Below, piece after piece: positions 6,886 through 14,078 of a stretch of DNA of 14,078 nt. How positions within the stretch are numbered: position 1 is the first letter of the stretch; each line of letters begins with the position of its first letter. A model generated the notes under the pieces. It was not told the origin of the DNA, did no database searches, and saw only the letters and a list, made by a program, of their open reading frames with translations. A program made the translations under genes and the position numbers. This DNA comes from an uncultured Clostridia bacterium (GTDB taxonomy: Bacteria; Bacillota; Clostridia; Peptostreptococcales; Acidaminobacteraceae), in NCBI GenBank assembly GCA_937880545.1, contig CALFKA010000035.1:1-14078 (forward strand), written 5' to 3'.

Positions 6886-7871
6886 GGTTCCTCTCCCTTC
6901 ATCACTTTGCCAATAGTGTGGGCTTCCCAGCCCGCTTCTCTCAGGAGCTCATGGGCTCTGTTTTCTTCTTGCGGGCTCACAGCCACAATCATACCGATGC
7001 CCATATTGAAGGTAGAAAAGAGTTCTTCTTCATCGAGCCCACTGAGTTGGGCAATTTTCTTATATAAAGGGGTGCGTGGCCAGGACCGACTGTCTACATC
7101 GAAAGTGAGTCCTTTAGGGAGCATACGGGGAATGTTTTCAAAGAATCCCCCCCCTGTAATGTGAGCAATCCCCTTGACCTCTAGCTGACTCCACAGTGCT
7201 TCCAAAGGCTCCAAGTAGAGATGCGTTGGTCGCAGGAGTTCTTCTGCAAACGGCGTAATCTCATCGGGATAGAGTTCTAAGAAAAGCTTGCGGATCAGTG
7301 AGTAGCCATTGGAGTGGACACCGCTTGAGGCAAATCCTATCAAAACATCATCGGGCCGAATATTTCTTCCATCAATGCTCTTATCTCGCTCGACGATTCC
7401 CACGCAGAAGCCCGCCATATCGACATCTCCCGGGGCATAGATCCCCGGCATCTCTGCGCTCTCTCCTCCGATCAAGGCGCATCCTACGGACTTACAGGCG
7501 CGCGCTATGCTTTCCACCAAGGAAGCGACGACATCCGGTTCGAGCCGAGCACTCGCCAAGTAGTCCAGAAAGAATAGAGGCTTGGCTCCATGACAGACAA
7601 TGTCATTGACACACATGGCGACCAGATCCTGCCCCAATCCGGAAAAATCCCCAAGCTCTTTGGCCAATAGAATCTTTGTCCCTACGCCATCCGTCCCACT
7701 TACCAGTACGGGCTCTCTGTATCCATCCGGAACGCGGAAAAACCCGGCAAAGCTGCCGAGTTCCGTGAGAACCTCAGGAGTATAGGTGGCTTCTACTGCC
7801 GCTTTCATCTTCTTTACGGCTTCCTGCCCCCGCCGGACATCCACGCCCGCCTGGGCATAACTTACTTTCAC
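6873..7871 (-). CDS. purM: Phosphoribosylformylglycinamidine cyclo-ligase (AIR synthetase)
   Basis: PurM, 332 residues from the chosen GTG. It closes FGAM to AIR using ATP, taking the product of PurL. Signatures: SYAQAGVDV near the N-terminus, DGVGTK (61-66), LVAMCVNDI (83-91), GGESAEMPG (135-143) and HITGGGFFENIPRMLP in the C-terminal half. The open frame extends a further 26 codons upstream into purF, to an ATG at 7949. I reject that start because those residues are unlike the family and because AGGAGG (7879-7884) sits 7 nt before GTG 7869-7871, giving the expected (M)KVSYAQAGVDV opening. The gap to the purF stop is then 16 nt. A run of eight G (7147-7154) encodes three successive glycines in the conserved GGG motif. 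Identity is certain. Confidence 0.97.
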   Translation of the reverse strand: MKVSYAQAGVDVRRGQEAVKKMKAAVEATYTPEVLTELGSFAGFFRVPDGYREPVLVSGTDGVGTKILLAKELGDFSGLGQDLVAMCVNDIVCHGAKPLFFLDYLASARLEPDVVASLVESIARACKSVGCALIGGESAEMPGIYAPGDVDMAGFCVGIVERDKSIDGRNIRPDDVLIGFASSGVHSNGYSLIRKLFLELYPDEITPFAEELLRPTHLYLEPLEALWSQLEVKGIAHITGGGFFENIPRMLPKGLTFDVDSRSWPRTPLYKKIAQLSGLDEEELFSTFNMGIGMIVAVSPQEENRAHELLREAGWEAHTIGKVMKGEEPCLR

Positions 7872-7878
7872 CTTCTTG

Positions 7879-7884
7879 CCTCCT
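7879..7884 (-). promoter_or_regulatory. Ribosome binding site setting the GTG start of purM
   Basis: A perfect AGGAGG on the minus strand in the 16-nt purF-purM gap, 7 nt before GTG 7869-7871. It argues against the longer frame that begins within purF. Confidence 0.75.
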
Positions 7885-7887
7885 GTT

Positions 7888-9288
7888 CTAGAATTTTTCG
7901 AATACGTATCGGCTCTGGACACGTGGCACTTCCATCGGGTACTGGCCATCGAAGCAGGCGCAACAGAGCTCTTCTTTGGGAATGCCGATGGCTTCGATGA
8001 GATCCATGTAGTCCAGATACATCAGCGAATCAGCTCCAATTTGCTTGGCAATCATATCGACTTCGTAATTGGCGCCGATCAGTGTTTTCTTCTGCGGCGT
8101 ATCGATGCCGAAGTAGCATGAATACTTGATGGGCGGTGAACAACTGCGCACATGCACTTCTTTGGCTCCCGCCTGCTTTAAGCGATCGACGAGTCGCTTC
8201 ATGGTCGTCCCGCGTACGATCGAGTCGTCGACGAGAAGGATCCGCTTGTCCTTAACAGTCTCGGAAATAATGCCGAGCTTGAGGCGTAGAAGCCTTTCTC
8301 TCTCCTCCTGTGTCGGATCCATGAAGGTCCTGCCGATGTATTTGTTTTTAATCAGTGTATGGGTGTATGGAAGACCTGCTGCTTTTGCATAGCCGACAGC
8401 CGCCGGGATGCCGCTGTCGGGCACCGGAGCAACGAGATCATACTCTCCGGAATCCTTCTCTGCGAGGAGCTCACCCATCCGGACTCTGGCTTCATAGACG
8501 CTTCGCCCTTCCTGTCGGGAGTCGGGTCTGGAGAAGTATACATATTCAAAGGCGCATACAGCGCGGCGTTTCGTATCATCGAAGGTATAGCTCTTGTAGT
8601 CCGAGCCACTCACTTCGACGATCTCCCCTTTGTCAAGGTCCTTGATATACTCAGCCTCGAGCAGATCCAATGTGCAAGTCTCCGAGGCAAACACGATCTC
8701 ATTGTCTTTCGTCCTGCCCATTACGAGGGGACGAAGCGCATTAGGATCGCGCACGCCATACATCTTGCTATCGAGGATCAGAATCAGAGCATACCCCCCC
8801 TTAATCTGCTTCAGGGTCGTTATTAACGCTTCGAGTCCGTCTCCTTTGTAGTTCTTTGAGAGAAGACGCACTATCACTTCGGAGTCGATGGTCGTAGTAA
8901 AACTATGCCCCTCATCAATCAGCTCCTCTCGAATAGAGACTGCATTAATCAGATTGCCATTATGCACCAGCGCCATCGAACCTCCCTTGAATTCGACGAC
9001 CAGAGGCTGGGCATTCTTTCTCGCCTGGGAGCCTATAGTGCTATAGCGCACATGACCGATGCCAATGGAGCCATTGAGAGGTCGCAGATTCTCCTGATTA
9101 AAGACCTCCGACGCAAGTCCTGTATTTTTAAAGTATGTCATCACCCCTTCGTGGTAGACGGCGATGCCGGCAGCTTCTTGTCCTCGGTGTTGAAGACTCA
9201 TAAGACCATCGAAGAGCTTCGTACCCAGCGGCTGGTACTGCGTGGAACAGATGCCCACCAGACCACATTCTTCTCTGAGTTTATCCAT
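7888..9288 (-). CDS. purF: Amidophosphoribosyltransferase (glutamine PRPP amidotransferase)
   Basis: PurF, 466 residues, the committed step: PRPP plus glutamine gives phosphoribosylamine. The N-terminal Ntn glutaminase follows a short propeptide (MDKLREE) ending before the catalytic C8 of CGLVGI. RGQEAAGI (35-42), GHVRYST (78-84) and HNGN (109-112) are present. The PRPP loop is LLVDDSIVRGTT (351-362). Four cysteines match the Fe-S ligands of the B. subtilis enzyme: C245 (AVCAF), C391 (YSCYFGID), C442 and C445 (LCCACFDGQYP). This therefore looks like an oxygen-sensitive, propeptide-processed Fe-S PurF, in keeping with an anaerobe or facultative Firmicute. The ATG has GAGG about 8 nt upstream and lies 11 nt after the purE stop. 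Its glutaminase is intact, unlike that of PurL in the same operon. Confidence 0.98.
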   Translation of the reverse strand: MDKLREECGLVGICSTQYQPLGTKLFDGLMSLQHRGQEAAGIAVYHEGVMTYFKNTGLASEVFNQENLRPLNGSIGIGHVRYSTIGSQARKNAQPLVVEFKGGSMALVHNGNLINAVSIREELIDEGHSFTTTIDSEVIVRLLSKNYKGDGLEALITTLKQIKGGYALILILDSKMYGVRDPNALRPLVMGRTKDNEIVFASETCTLDLLEAEYIKDLDKGEIVEVSGSDYKSYTFDDTKRRAVCAFEYVYFSRPDSRQEGRSVYEARVRMGELLAEKDSGEYDLVAPVPDSGIPAAVGYAKAAGLPYTHTLIKNKYIGRTFMDPTQEERERLLRLKLGIISETVKDKRILLVDDSIVRGTTMKRLVDRLKQAGAKEVHVRSCSPPIKYSCYFGIDTPQKKTLIGANYEVDMIAKQIGADSLMYLDYMDLIEAIGIPKEELCCACFDGQYPMEVPRVQSRYVFEKF

Positions 9289-9299
9289 ATTATTTTCCT

Positions 9300-9797
9300 C
9301 TATTCATACAGGCGTGAGGCATCGATCACTTCCCGGTCCTGTTGCCTGACACTTTCCTGTTGTTTCATGACATATTTTCTGTACGTTGCCGCCACTTCTT
9401 CGTCAGACAGTGCGAGAATGCGCATGGCGAGAAGAGCGGCATTGGCGGCGGCGTTTACTCCGACGCAGGCCACCGGTACCCCGGAGGGCATCTGCACGAT
9501 GCTAAGAAGAGAGTCGAGTCCACCCATCATCGAAGTCTGCACTGGGATTGCGATGACCGGCAGATCTGTCACCGATGCGAGCACTCCCGGCAGATGAGCA
9601 GCTTTTCCGGCTGCTGCCAGGATGACGGAAAACCCGTTTTCTGCTGCCTCTTTGGCAAACGAAAGGGCTTCATCTGTGGTCCTGTGTGCACTGAGTACTC
9701 TCGCCACGACAGGGACATTAAATTCTTTACAGATTTCAAGCGCCGGCTTTATGACATCATAGTCACTCTGGCTCCCCATGATCAGTGCAATCTTCAT
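9300..9797 (-). CDS. purE: Class I N5-carboxyaminoimidazole ribonucleotide mutase
   Basis: PurE, 165 residues, the octameric small enzyme of the AIR carboxylation step. Class I signatures are present: MGSQSDYDV (7-15), VLSAHRTTDEAL (34-45), AAGKAAHLPGVLA (62-74) and GGLDSLLSIVQMPSGVPV (92-109). Class I enzymes normally move the carboxyl group of N5-CAIR made by the ATP-dependent PurK, but no purK is found next to it or anywhere in the window. The ATG overlaps the purL TGA (ATGA), with AAAGGA about 6 nt upstream inside the purL end. That is the classic 4-nt coupling overlap. The C-terminal tail (KQQESVRQQDREVIDASRLYE region) is charged and ordinary. Identity is certain; whether it receives N5-CAIR or AIR plus CO2 in this cell is not readable. 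Confidence 0.97.
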   Translation of the reverse strand: MKIALIMGSQSDYDVIKPALEICKEFNVPVVARVLSAHRTTDEALSFAKEAAENGFSVILAAAGKAAHLPGVLASVTDLPVIAIPVQTSMMGGLDSLLSIVQMPSGVPVACVGVNAAANAALLAMRILALSDEEVAATYRKYVMKQQESVRQQDREVIDASRLYE

Positions 9798-12700
9798 TTT
9801 TTTCCTTTCATCCAGGCTACGGCGGAGGCAAAGAGCTGCAAGTCTTCTTGCCAGCTGACATTTCCTCCCACTCCCTGATGGAGACGTTCACTGTGACTCA
9901 TCCTGCCTATGATTTTACCACATGGACTGATCAATCCCTCGACATTTTCTACAGAGCCGTTTGGATTCTCCACATATGACGTAGCAATCTGCCCCCTCTT
10001 CTTCAGAAGAGCGAGATCTTCCTGTGTCGCTACGAAGCGCCCTTCGGCATGAGAGACAGGTACTCGGTAGGTCATCCCTTCTTTTGCATTCACGAGCCAA
10101 GGAGCTCTGTCTGTATGCGCAAGTGTATCAACGTACATAGCCTGATGACGCCCGGCTGCATTTAGGGTGACACTCATGTTGACATCTTCAGGTTCACGGA
10201 TCATTCCATCATAGAAGACGCCGAGTTTCACCAGTGCAGAAAACCCGCTTCCGATACCTATCACAGCGCCTCCGCGCTCAAGTAGAGAATGGAAAGCTTC
10301 TTTTAGCGGTTCTTTGCGAAAAACAGCGCTCAAGAATCGCGCATGAGCATCCGGCTCATCTCCTGCAGAAAACCCTCCGGTCAGTGCGAGGATATCGCAG
10401 TGTTCCATATGCCCGGCTAACTCCTTTAGCGATGCCTCCATGTCGCGGTCACGGAAGACCCACTCCGTGATAGTGGCTCCGGCCTTTCTAAAGGTAAGTG
10501 CTACATCCTCTTCCCCATTTGTGCCGGGGAAGACAGGAACAAAGACGTTCACGTCTTTCTTCCCCTCTACTTTTTCTATCTCAGTACGAAGGAAAACAGG
10601 ATCAGAACTTAAAGGTAGAGAGTTAACTTTATAGACTTCTGAGAGCGTCGCTTCTCTTTCCTTCAATGCTTCATCGAGTGATATTCTTTCCCCATCGAGC
10701 ACTAGATCTGTTTGATCCGTCGTCCGGCCTATGGAGACCAGGTCTTTTTGACTGAGTTCTTTCTCGCTTTCTATCAAGATCGAGCCGTAGGTGTCGCTGA
10801 CAGCTGTTACTTCTGCTCCAATGCAGTTACCGAAGGCGCTTCTGAGAAGGGTTTCTTTCAGAGATCCTTCGACGACAGAGGCGCTTAGCACACCTTCACC
10901 TCTAATAGAAAGAAAAGCTTCCGCTGCTTCTTTGACCTTTTGAAGATCAAAGGAGTAATCTTCTTTTTTCGGCATGGGCAGGAGGTAGAGATAGCTGCCT
11001 GCCTGCTTCCACTCAGGACTGACCACATCTGAAATCTTGGCCGTGTTGACAGCGAAGGAAAGGAGCGAGGGCGGGACACGGATCTCTCCTCCCTCCCAAA
11101 GATAGGAGCCGCTCATCGAGTCTTTCCCCCCGATAGAGGCCAGACCGAATGTCTCGAGTACAGAGTTGGCACCCAAAAGTGCCATCAGCGGCTTTGCCCA
11201 GCGAGCCGGTTCTTCTCCCAGACGCTCGAAGTACTCTTGGAAAGTAAAGCGGATGCCCTGAATATCGGAGCCAAGTGCCAGTGCTCGCAGAAGGCTCAGA
11301 AGCACAGCCGCCTGCGCCCCGTGATAGGGACTCCACTGCGCAAGATGCGGATCATACCCCCATGTCGCGATGCTGATATCCTCTTGATTGTCACCGATGG
11401 GAATCAGCGAGACCATTCCCTCCACAGGTGTCTTTCGGTGTTTTCCACCGTATGGACCCAGAACATTGCAGGAGCCTGCGGTGGAATCGAACATGTCACT
11501 GAGACCCTGAAGAGAGGCATATCGGAGAGCATCTCTCGTCTCATCTACTTGTTTGTAGGGGTAAGCATCGATGTCAATCGGTTCCGCTACTGCCTTTGCG
11601 GTGCGCACTGCACCACTGCTTGAGAGGAACTCTCTACTCAAGCTCACGAGGGTGTCTTCCCCCTTCGTGACGACAAAACGCGCCTCTTCTGTGACCCTGC
11701 CGATCTTCGTGAGGGTCAAGTTTTCCCTCTTTGCTGTCTCTTCAAAGAGAGGGAGGTCCTCCGGTCGGATGACGAGTGCCATGCGCTCTTGAGATTCACT
11801 TAAGAGAGTCTCCCAAGCGTGAATGTCCGCATGTTTTAGGGGCACGTGATCGAGTGAAAGGCTAAGTCCCGGAGCAATCTCTCCGAATGCGACACCGATC
11901 CCTCCGGCGCCCAGGTCGTTACAGCGGACAATCTTGGGGCCGATAGCTTCCTCGCGGAAGAAACGCATCAACTTTCTCTCTTCCGGCGCATTTCCTTTTT
12001 GGACTTCACTTGCTGCATCTTCTACGACCGCTTCATCATAACTCTTTGAGGAGCCTGAAGCGCCGCCAATGCCGTCGCATCCAGTGTCTCCCCCAAGGAG
12101 AAGGAGCAGATCGCCTGCTTGAGGATTACCACGCGTCACATGATTCTTTTTCGCAGCGGCAATCACAAAGCCTGCTTCCATTCGCTTTGCTTCAAAGCCG
12201 GGATGATAGAATTCCTGTACACAGCCCGTCGACAGCCCGATTTGATTGCCATAAGAACTGAAACCGTCCGCGGCTCTGCGGCAGAGCGTCAGTTGAGGGA
12301 GTTTTCCTTCCAGGGTGTTTTTGTCTCTCGGGTCTCTCGCTCCGGTCAGTCGCATCGACTGGTAGACATGGCTGCGCCCGGAGAGCGGATCTCGGATGGC
12401 GCCACCGAGACAGGTCGCCGCTCCTCCGAAAGGTTCAATTTCTGTCGGATGATTGTGGGTCTCATTTTTAAACATCAGGAGGATCTCTTCACCGCCTGCC
12501 TTTCTGTATACACTGGCAGCGTTGATCTCCTCGCTTTCTTCAAGGTCGTCCAGATTCCCCTGCTTTTTCTGACGTCGGATACTCCATACAGCGAGATCCA
12601 TCAATGTAGCAGGTCGATTCCCCCACTCTTTTCTGAGCCGCTCATACAACGCCAGGTCTTCTTTTGCACTTTCAATCCCACACTCCGAGAGGTCGATTTC

Positions 12701-13363
12701 TTCGAGCACCGTGTGAAAAGTCGTGTGGCGGCAGTGGTCGCTCCAAAAAGTCTCTAGAAATTTTAGTTCACTCCAATTAGGGTCTCTTCCCTCACTGAGA
12801 AAATAGGAGCGGATTTCTTCCATGTCTTCCACAGAAAGAGCGAGGCCTTTATCCGTCAGAACTTTTTGTAGATCCGTGTTCGCTAGAGAGATGGGCTCCA
12901 GACTTCTGTCCGCGTCCTTTCTCTTCGTACGCACAGGGAATACATCCAAAGGAATCTCTCTGGATTCCACAGGATTGATGAGATAGTTGCAGATGGCGTC
13001 CCACTGGGTGTCATCCACCCCTTTGACAAGGTAGATGGAGGCGGCTCCCACAGGCCCGGATTCTCCGAGCAACTGCAGGCATTTCTCTAACAGATAGGAC
13101 TGTTGATCAAATTGTCCACTCAGAAACTCTACACGCACATGGCGGTATCCTTCCGGCGGAAGATAAGTAAGCGTATAGTCTTCGACCCCTCGGTCACAAA
13201 AAACTTCCAAGATCGTCTTTTCGGTCAGTTCATTTTCGGTATAATACATGCGCACCAGACGCAGGTCGTCTATTTCAAGGTCTAGCTGCGCCTCCAGTTC
13301 GCGTCTGAGTTTTTCCTCTTTTGAACGAAATTCTACTCTTTTCTCAACATAAACAGTAAACAT
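9794..13363 (-). CDS. purL: Single-chain FGAM synthase PurL with a glutaminase domain lacking its catalytic Cys
   Basis: A 1189-residue large PurL of the clade II type (family about 1230-1260). It converts FGAR to FGAM with ATP and an amide nitrogen. Order: N-terminal PurS-like domain (1 to about 150), linker with FWSDHCRHTTF (206-216), two AIRS-type halves with KNETHNHPTEIEPFGGAATC (299-318), CNDLGAGGIG (481-490), DSTAGSCNVLGPYGGK (626-641), WSPYHGAQ (677-684), FTFQEYFERLGE (706-717) and IGGKDSMSGS (744-753), then a class I glutaminase domain (about 936-1189). The synthase motifs are all intact. In the glutaminase the nucleophile elbow is GIGSGFS (1036-1042) where GICNGFQ is expected: Gly1038 (codon GGA, 10250-10252) replaces Cys, with Asn to Ser and Gln to Ser beside it. 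PGTNCE reads PGTNGE (947-951). H1105 and E1107 of the triad remain (SHAEGRF), and a loop before NPNGS (1133-1137) is shorter than usual. First gene of the operon; ATG with GGAGG 4 nt upstream. Confidence 0.97.
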   Translation of the reverse strand: MFTVYVEKRVEFRSKEEKLRRELEAQLDLEIDDLRLVRMYYTENELTEKTILEVFCDRGVEDYTLTYLPPEGYRHVRVEFLSGQFDQQSYLLEKCLQLLGESGPVGAASIYLVKGVDDTQWDAICNYLINPVESREIPLDVFPVRTKRKDADRSLEPISLANTDLQKVLTDKGLALSVEDMEEIRSYFLSEGRDPNWSELKFLETFWSDHCRHTTFHTVLEEIDLSECGIESAKEDLALYERLRKEWGNRPATLMDLAVWSIRRQKKQGNLDDLEESEEINAASVYRKAGGEEILLMFKNETHNHPTEIEPFGGAATCLGGAIRDPLSGRSHVYQSMRLTGARDPRDKNTLEGKLPQLTLCRRAADGFSSYGNQIGLSTGCVQEFYHPGFEAKRMEAGFVIAAAKKNHVTRGNPQAGDLLLLLGGDTGCDGIGGASGSSKSYDEAVVEDAASEVQKGNAPEERKLMRFFREEAIGPKIVRCNDLGAGGIGVAFGEIAPGLSLSLDHVPLKHADIHAWETLLSESQERMALVIRPEDLPLFEETAKRENLTLTKIGRVTEEARFVVTKGEDTLVSLSREFLSSSGAVRTAKAVAEPIDIDAYPYKQVDETRDALRYASLQGLSDMFDSTAGSCNVLGPYGGKHRKTPVEGMVSLIPIGDNQEDISIATWGYDPHLAQWSPYHGAQAAVLLSLLRALALGSDIQGIRFTFQEYFERLGEEPARWAKPLMALLGANSVLETFGLASIGGKDSMSGSYLWEGGEIRVPPSLLSFAVNTAKISDVVSPEWKQAGSYLYLLPMPKKEDYSFDLQKVKEAAEAFLSIRGEGVLSASVVEGSLKETLLRSAFGNCIGAEVTAVSDTYGSILIESEKELSQKDLVSIGRTTDQTDLVLDGERISLDEALKEREATLSEVYKVNSLPLSSDPVFLRTEIEKVEGKKDVNVFVPVFPGTNGEEDVALTFRKAGATITEWVFRDRDMEASLKELAGHMEHCDILALTGGFSAGDEPDAHARFLSAVFRKEPLKEAFHSLLERGGAVIGIGSGFSALVKLGVFYDGMIREPEDVNMSVTLNAAGRHQAMYVDTLAHTDRAPWLVNAKEGMTYRVPVSHAEGRFVATQEDLALLKKRGQIATSYVENPNGSVENVEGLISPCGKIIGRMSHSERLHQGVGGNVSWQEDLQLFASAVAWMKGKK

Positions 13364-13381
13364 ACACCCTCCTCATCTACT

Positions 13382-13410
13382 ATTGTACGAGTTCCTGCGT
13401 TATAATTGAA
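13382..13410 (-). promoter_or_regulatory. Candidate promoter of the pur operon
   Basis: On the minus strand a TACAAT -10 (13382-13387) is preceded, after a 17-nt spacer, by a weak -35 TTCAAT (13405-13410). Transcription would begin near 13375, leaving a leader of roughly a dozen bases that holds little beyond the purL GGAGG. The weak -35 fits a promoter needing an activator. Assigned by eye only. Confidence 0.5.
13401..13406 (+). promoter_or_regulatory. Candidate -10 element of the lysR-type gene
   Basis: A perfect TATAAT on the plus strand, about 40 nt before the regulator ATG. No good -35 lies 16-18 nt upstream. It overlaps the pur -35/spacer region, so the two divergent promoters would compete or be co-regulated. 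Confidence 0.4.
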
Positions 13411-13437
13411 TATGGTATTTACTAATACTTGTTATTA
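13409..13437 (+). promoter_or_regulatory. Tandem AATA/TATT dyads, candidate LysR-type regulator operator
   Basis: AATA (13409-13412) and TATT (13416-13419), then AATA (13424-13427) and TATT (13433-13436), alternate and form overlapping inverted repeats. The clearest are GTATT-N4-AATAC (13415-13428) and TAATA-N5-TATTA (13423-13437). The block abuts and slightly overlaps the pur -35 and ends at the regulator's ribosome binding site. Relative to the predicted pur start it spans about -34 to -62, the usual region for LysR-type recognition and activation sites. The stretch is AT-rich, so some symmetry could be chance. Confidence 0.4.
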
Positions 13438-13446
13438 GGGGAGCTA

Positions 13447-14078
13447 ATGAATAATTTAGAAAAGTATCGAATATTTTTGGCCGCTGCACAGTATGAAAAC
13501 TTCACGCGCGCGGCGAAAGAACTCTTTGTCACTCAGAGCTCGGTCTCTCAGACTGTTCGGACACTGGAAGATGCGTTGGGCGTCCCGCTCTTTTCTCGCA
13601 GAGGAAAGCGAGTCCACTTGACAGACGAAGGGAAAATGCTCCAGGGCGAACTGGAACAGGCATTTGGACGCATCCGCAGGGCAGAGGAGATTCTCGAAGA
13701 AGTGACACAAGCGAGAAGAGGCTCCCTCATTATCGGAGCCAGTGACACTCTTTGTCGTCACTTTCTGCTCGACATCTTCGCTGATTTCCGAAAAAAATAT
13801 CCCTCCATTCACTTAAGTCTTGTCAACCGTCCCTCTCCGAGTATTCTCGAAGAGCTCCATAGAGGGACAGTAGACATCGGATTTGCCTCCCTTACCGAAG
13901 CAAAGCAGCCCGGTCTGGAGGTCATCGCTATCCAGCCGATGGAAGAGATCTTCTTTACCGGAGAAGACTTAGCACATCTCACAATGAAGCCACAGAACCT
14001 CAAAAGTCTGCTGTCCTACCCTTGGGTAAGCCTGGGTCTACACACCAGTACACGTCAGCTACTGGAAAACTTATTTAC
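13447..14078 (+). CDS. LysR-family transcriptional regulator (3' end outside window)
   Basis: My translation from ATG 13447 stays open to the last base, giving 210 residues of a family usually near 290-300, so the gene is cut by the window edge, not broken. The N-terminal winged helix-turn-helix is typical: YENFTRAAKELFVTQSSVSQ (16-35), TVRTLEDALGVPLFSRRGK (36-54) and LTDEGK (58-63). A linker helix (about 64-90) leads to the substrate-binding domain, with GSLIIGASDTLC (92-103) and LHRGTVDIGF, a common LTTR effector-domain opening. AGGGG lies about 5 nt before the ATG. It is transcribed divergently from purL with only 83 bp between, the arrangement in which LysR-type proteins usually control both themselves and the neighbour. 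The effector is not readable; its control of the pur operon is inference from position. Confidence 0.93.
   Translation, partial: MNNLEKYRIFLAAAQYENFTRAAKELFVTQSSVSQTVRTLEDALGVPLFSRRGKRVHLTDEGKMLQGELEQAFGRIRRAEEILEEVTQARRGSLIIGASDTLCRHFLLDIFADFRKKYPSIHLSLVNRPSPSILEELHRGTVDIGFASLTEAKQPGLEVIAIQPMEEIFFTGEDLAHLTMKPQNLKSLLSYPWVSLGLHTSTRQLLENLF

Noticed and set aside
7872..7949. ATG at 7949 as the purM start
   Set aside because: It adds 26 residues unlike PurM that overlap purF, whereas GTG 7869-7871 has a perfect AGGAGG and gives the normal N-terminus.
8905..9597. A 230-codon plus-strand open frame across purF and purE
   Set aside because: It is entirely antisense to two certain enzymes with conserved motifs, and the translation shows no family signature.
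12119..12757. A 212-codon plus-strand open frame inside purL
   Set aside because: It is a shadow of purL on the opposite strand with no domain and no plausible start context.
13364..13446. Search for a purine riboswitch or T-box ahead of purL
   Set aside because: The whole intergenic space is 83 bp and the likely leader about a dozen bases, with no aptamer core or terminator hairpin seen.

Overview
This 14 kb window is almost entirely one dense, leftward-reading (minus-strand) operon for de novo purine biosynthesis, with the start of a divergent LysR-type regulator gene at the right edge. The gene families point to a low-GC-lineage Gram-positive anaerobe, most likely in class Clostridia (Bacillota), although base composition is close to 50% G+C. 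The clues are a single-chain 'clade II' PurL (synthase fused to a PurQ-like domain), a PurF of the propeptide and Fe-S type, a clostridial-style two-CBS protein, and strong GGAGG ribosome binding sites. Genus cannot be read from the sequence.

Layout from the operon promoter (right) to the left: an 83-bp divergent control region (13364-13446) carries a lysR promoter, a pur promoter and a run of AATA/TATT dyads. Then follow purL, purE, purF, purM, purN, purH and purD. Five non-purine genes continue on the same strand without a gap: a small cupin, a histidine phosphatase, a two-CBS-domain protein, a YhhQ-type queuosine-precursor transporter, and a two-TM membrane protein with a degenerate histidine-kinase-like C-terminus. 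Junctions run from a 26-nt overlap to a 16-nt gap and no terminator is visible, so about 13.3 kb is probably one transcript with strong translational coupling.

The seven pur genes cover PRPP to phosphoribosylamine (PurF), GAR (PurD), FGAR (PurN), FGAM (PurL), AIR (PurM), the carboxylation step (PurE), and AICAR to IMP (PurH). purK, purC and purB are absent here and must lie elsewhere or be replaced.

The most striking observation is in PurL. The synthase half has all family motifs, but the fused glutaminase domain has lost its catalytic cysteine: the usual GICNGFQ reads GIGSGFS. The His and Glu of the triad remain. PurL therefore looks unable to hydrolyse glutamine and may use free ammonia or ammonia from a separate partner, while PurF in the same operon keeps its catalytic Cys. 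PurE also lacks its usual partner PurK in this cluster. Together these suggest, as inference only, a cell living in an ammonia- and CO2-rich niche. A second 'dead enzyme' is the membrane protein at the distal end, which resembles a sensor kinase without an H-box, N-box or G-boxes.
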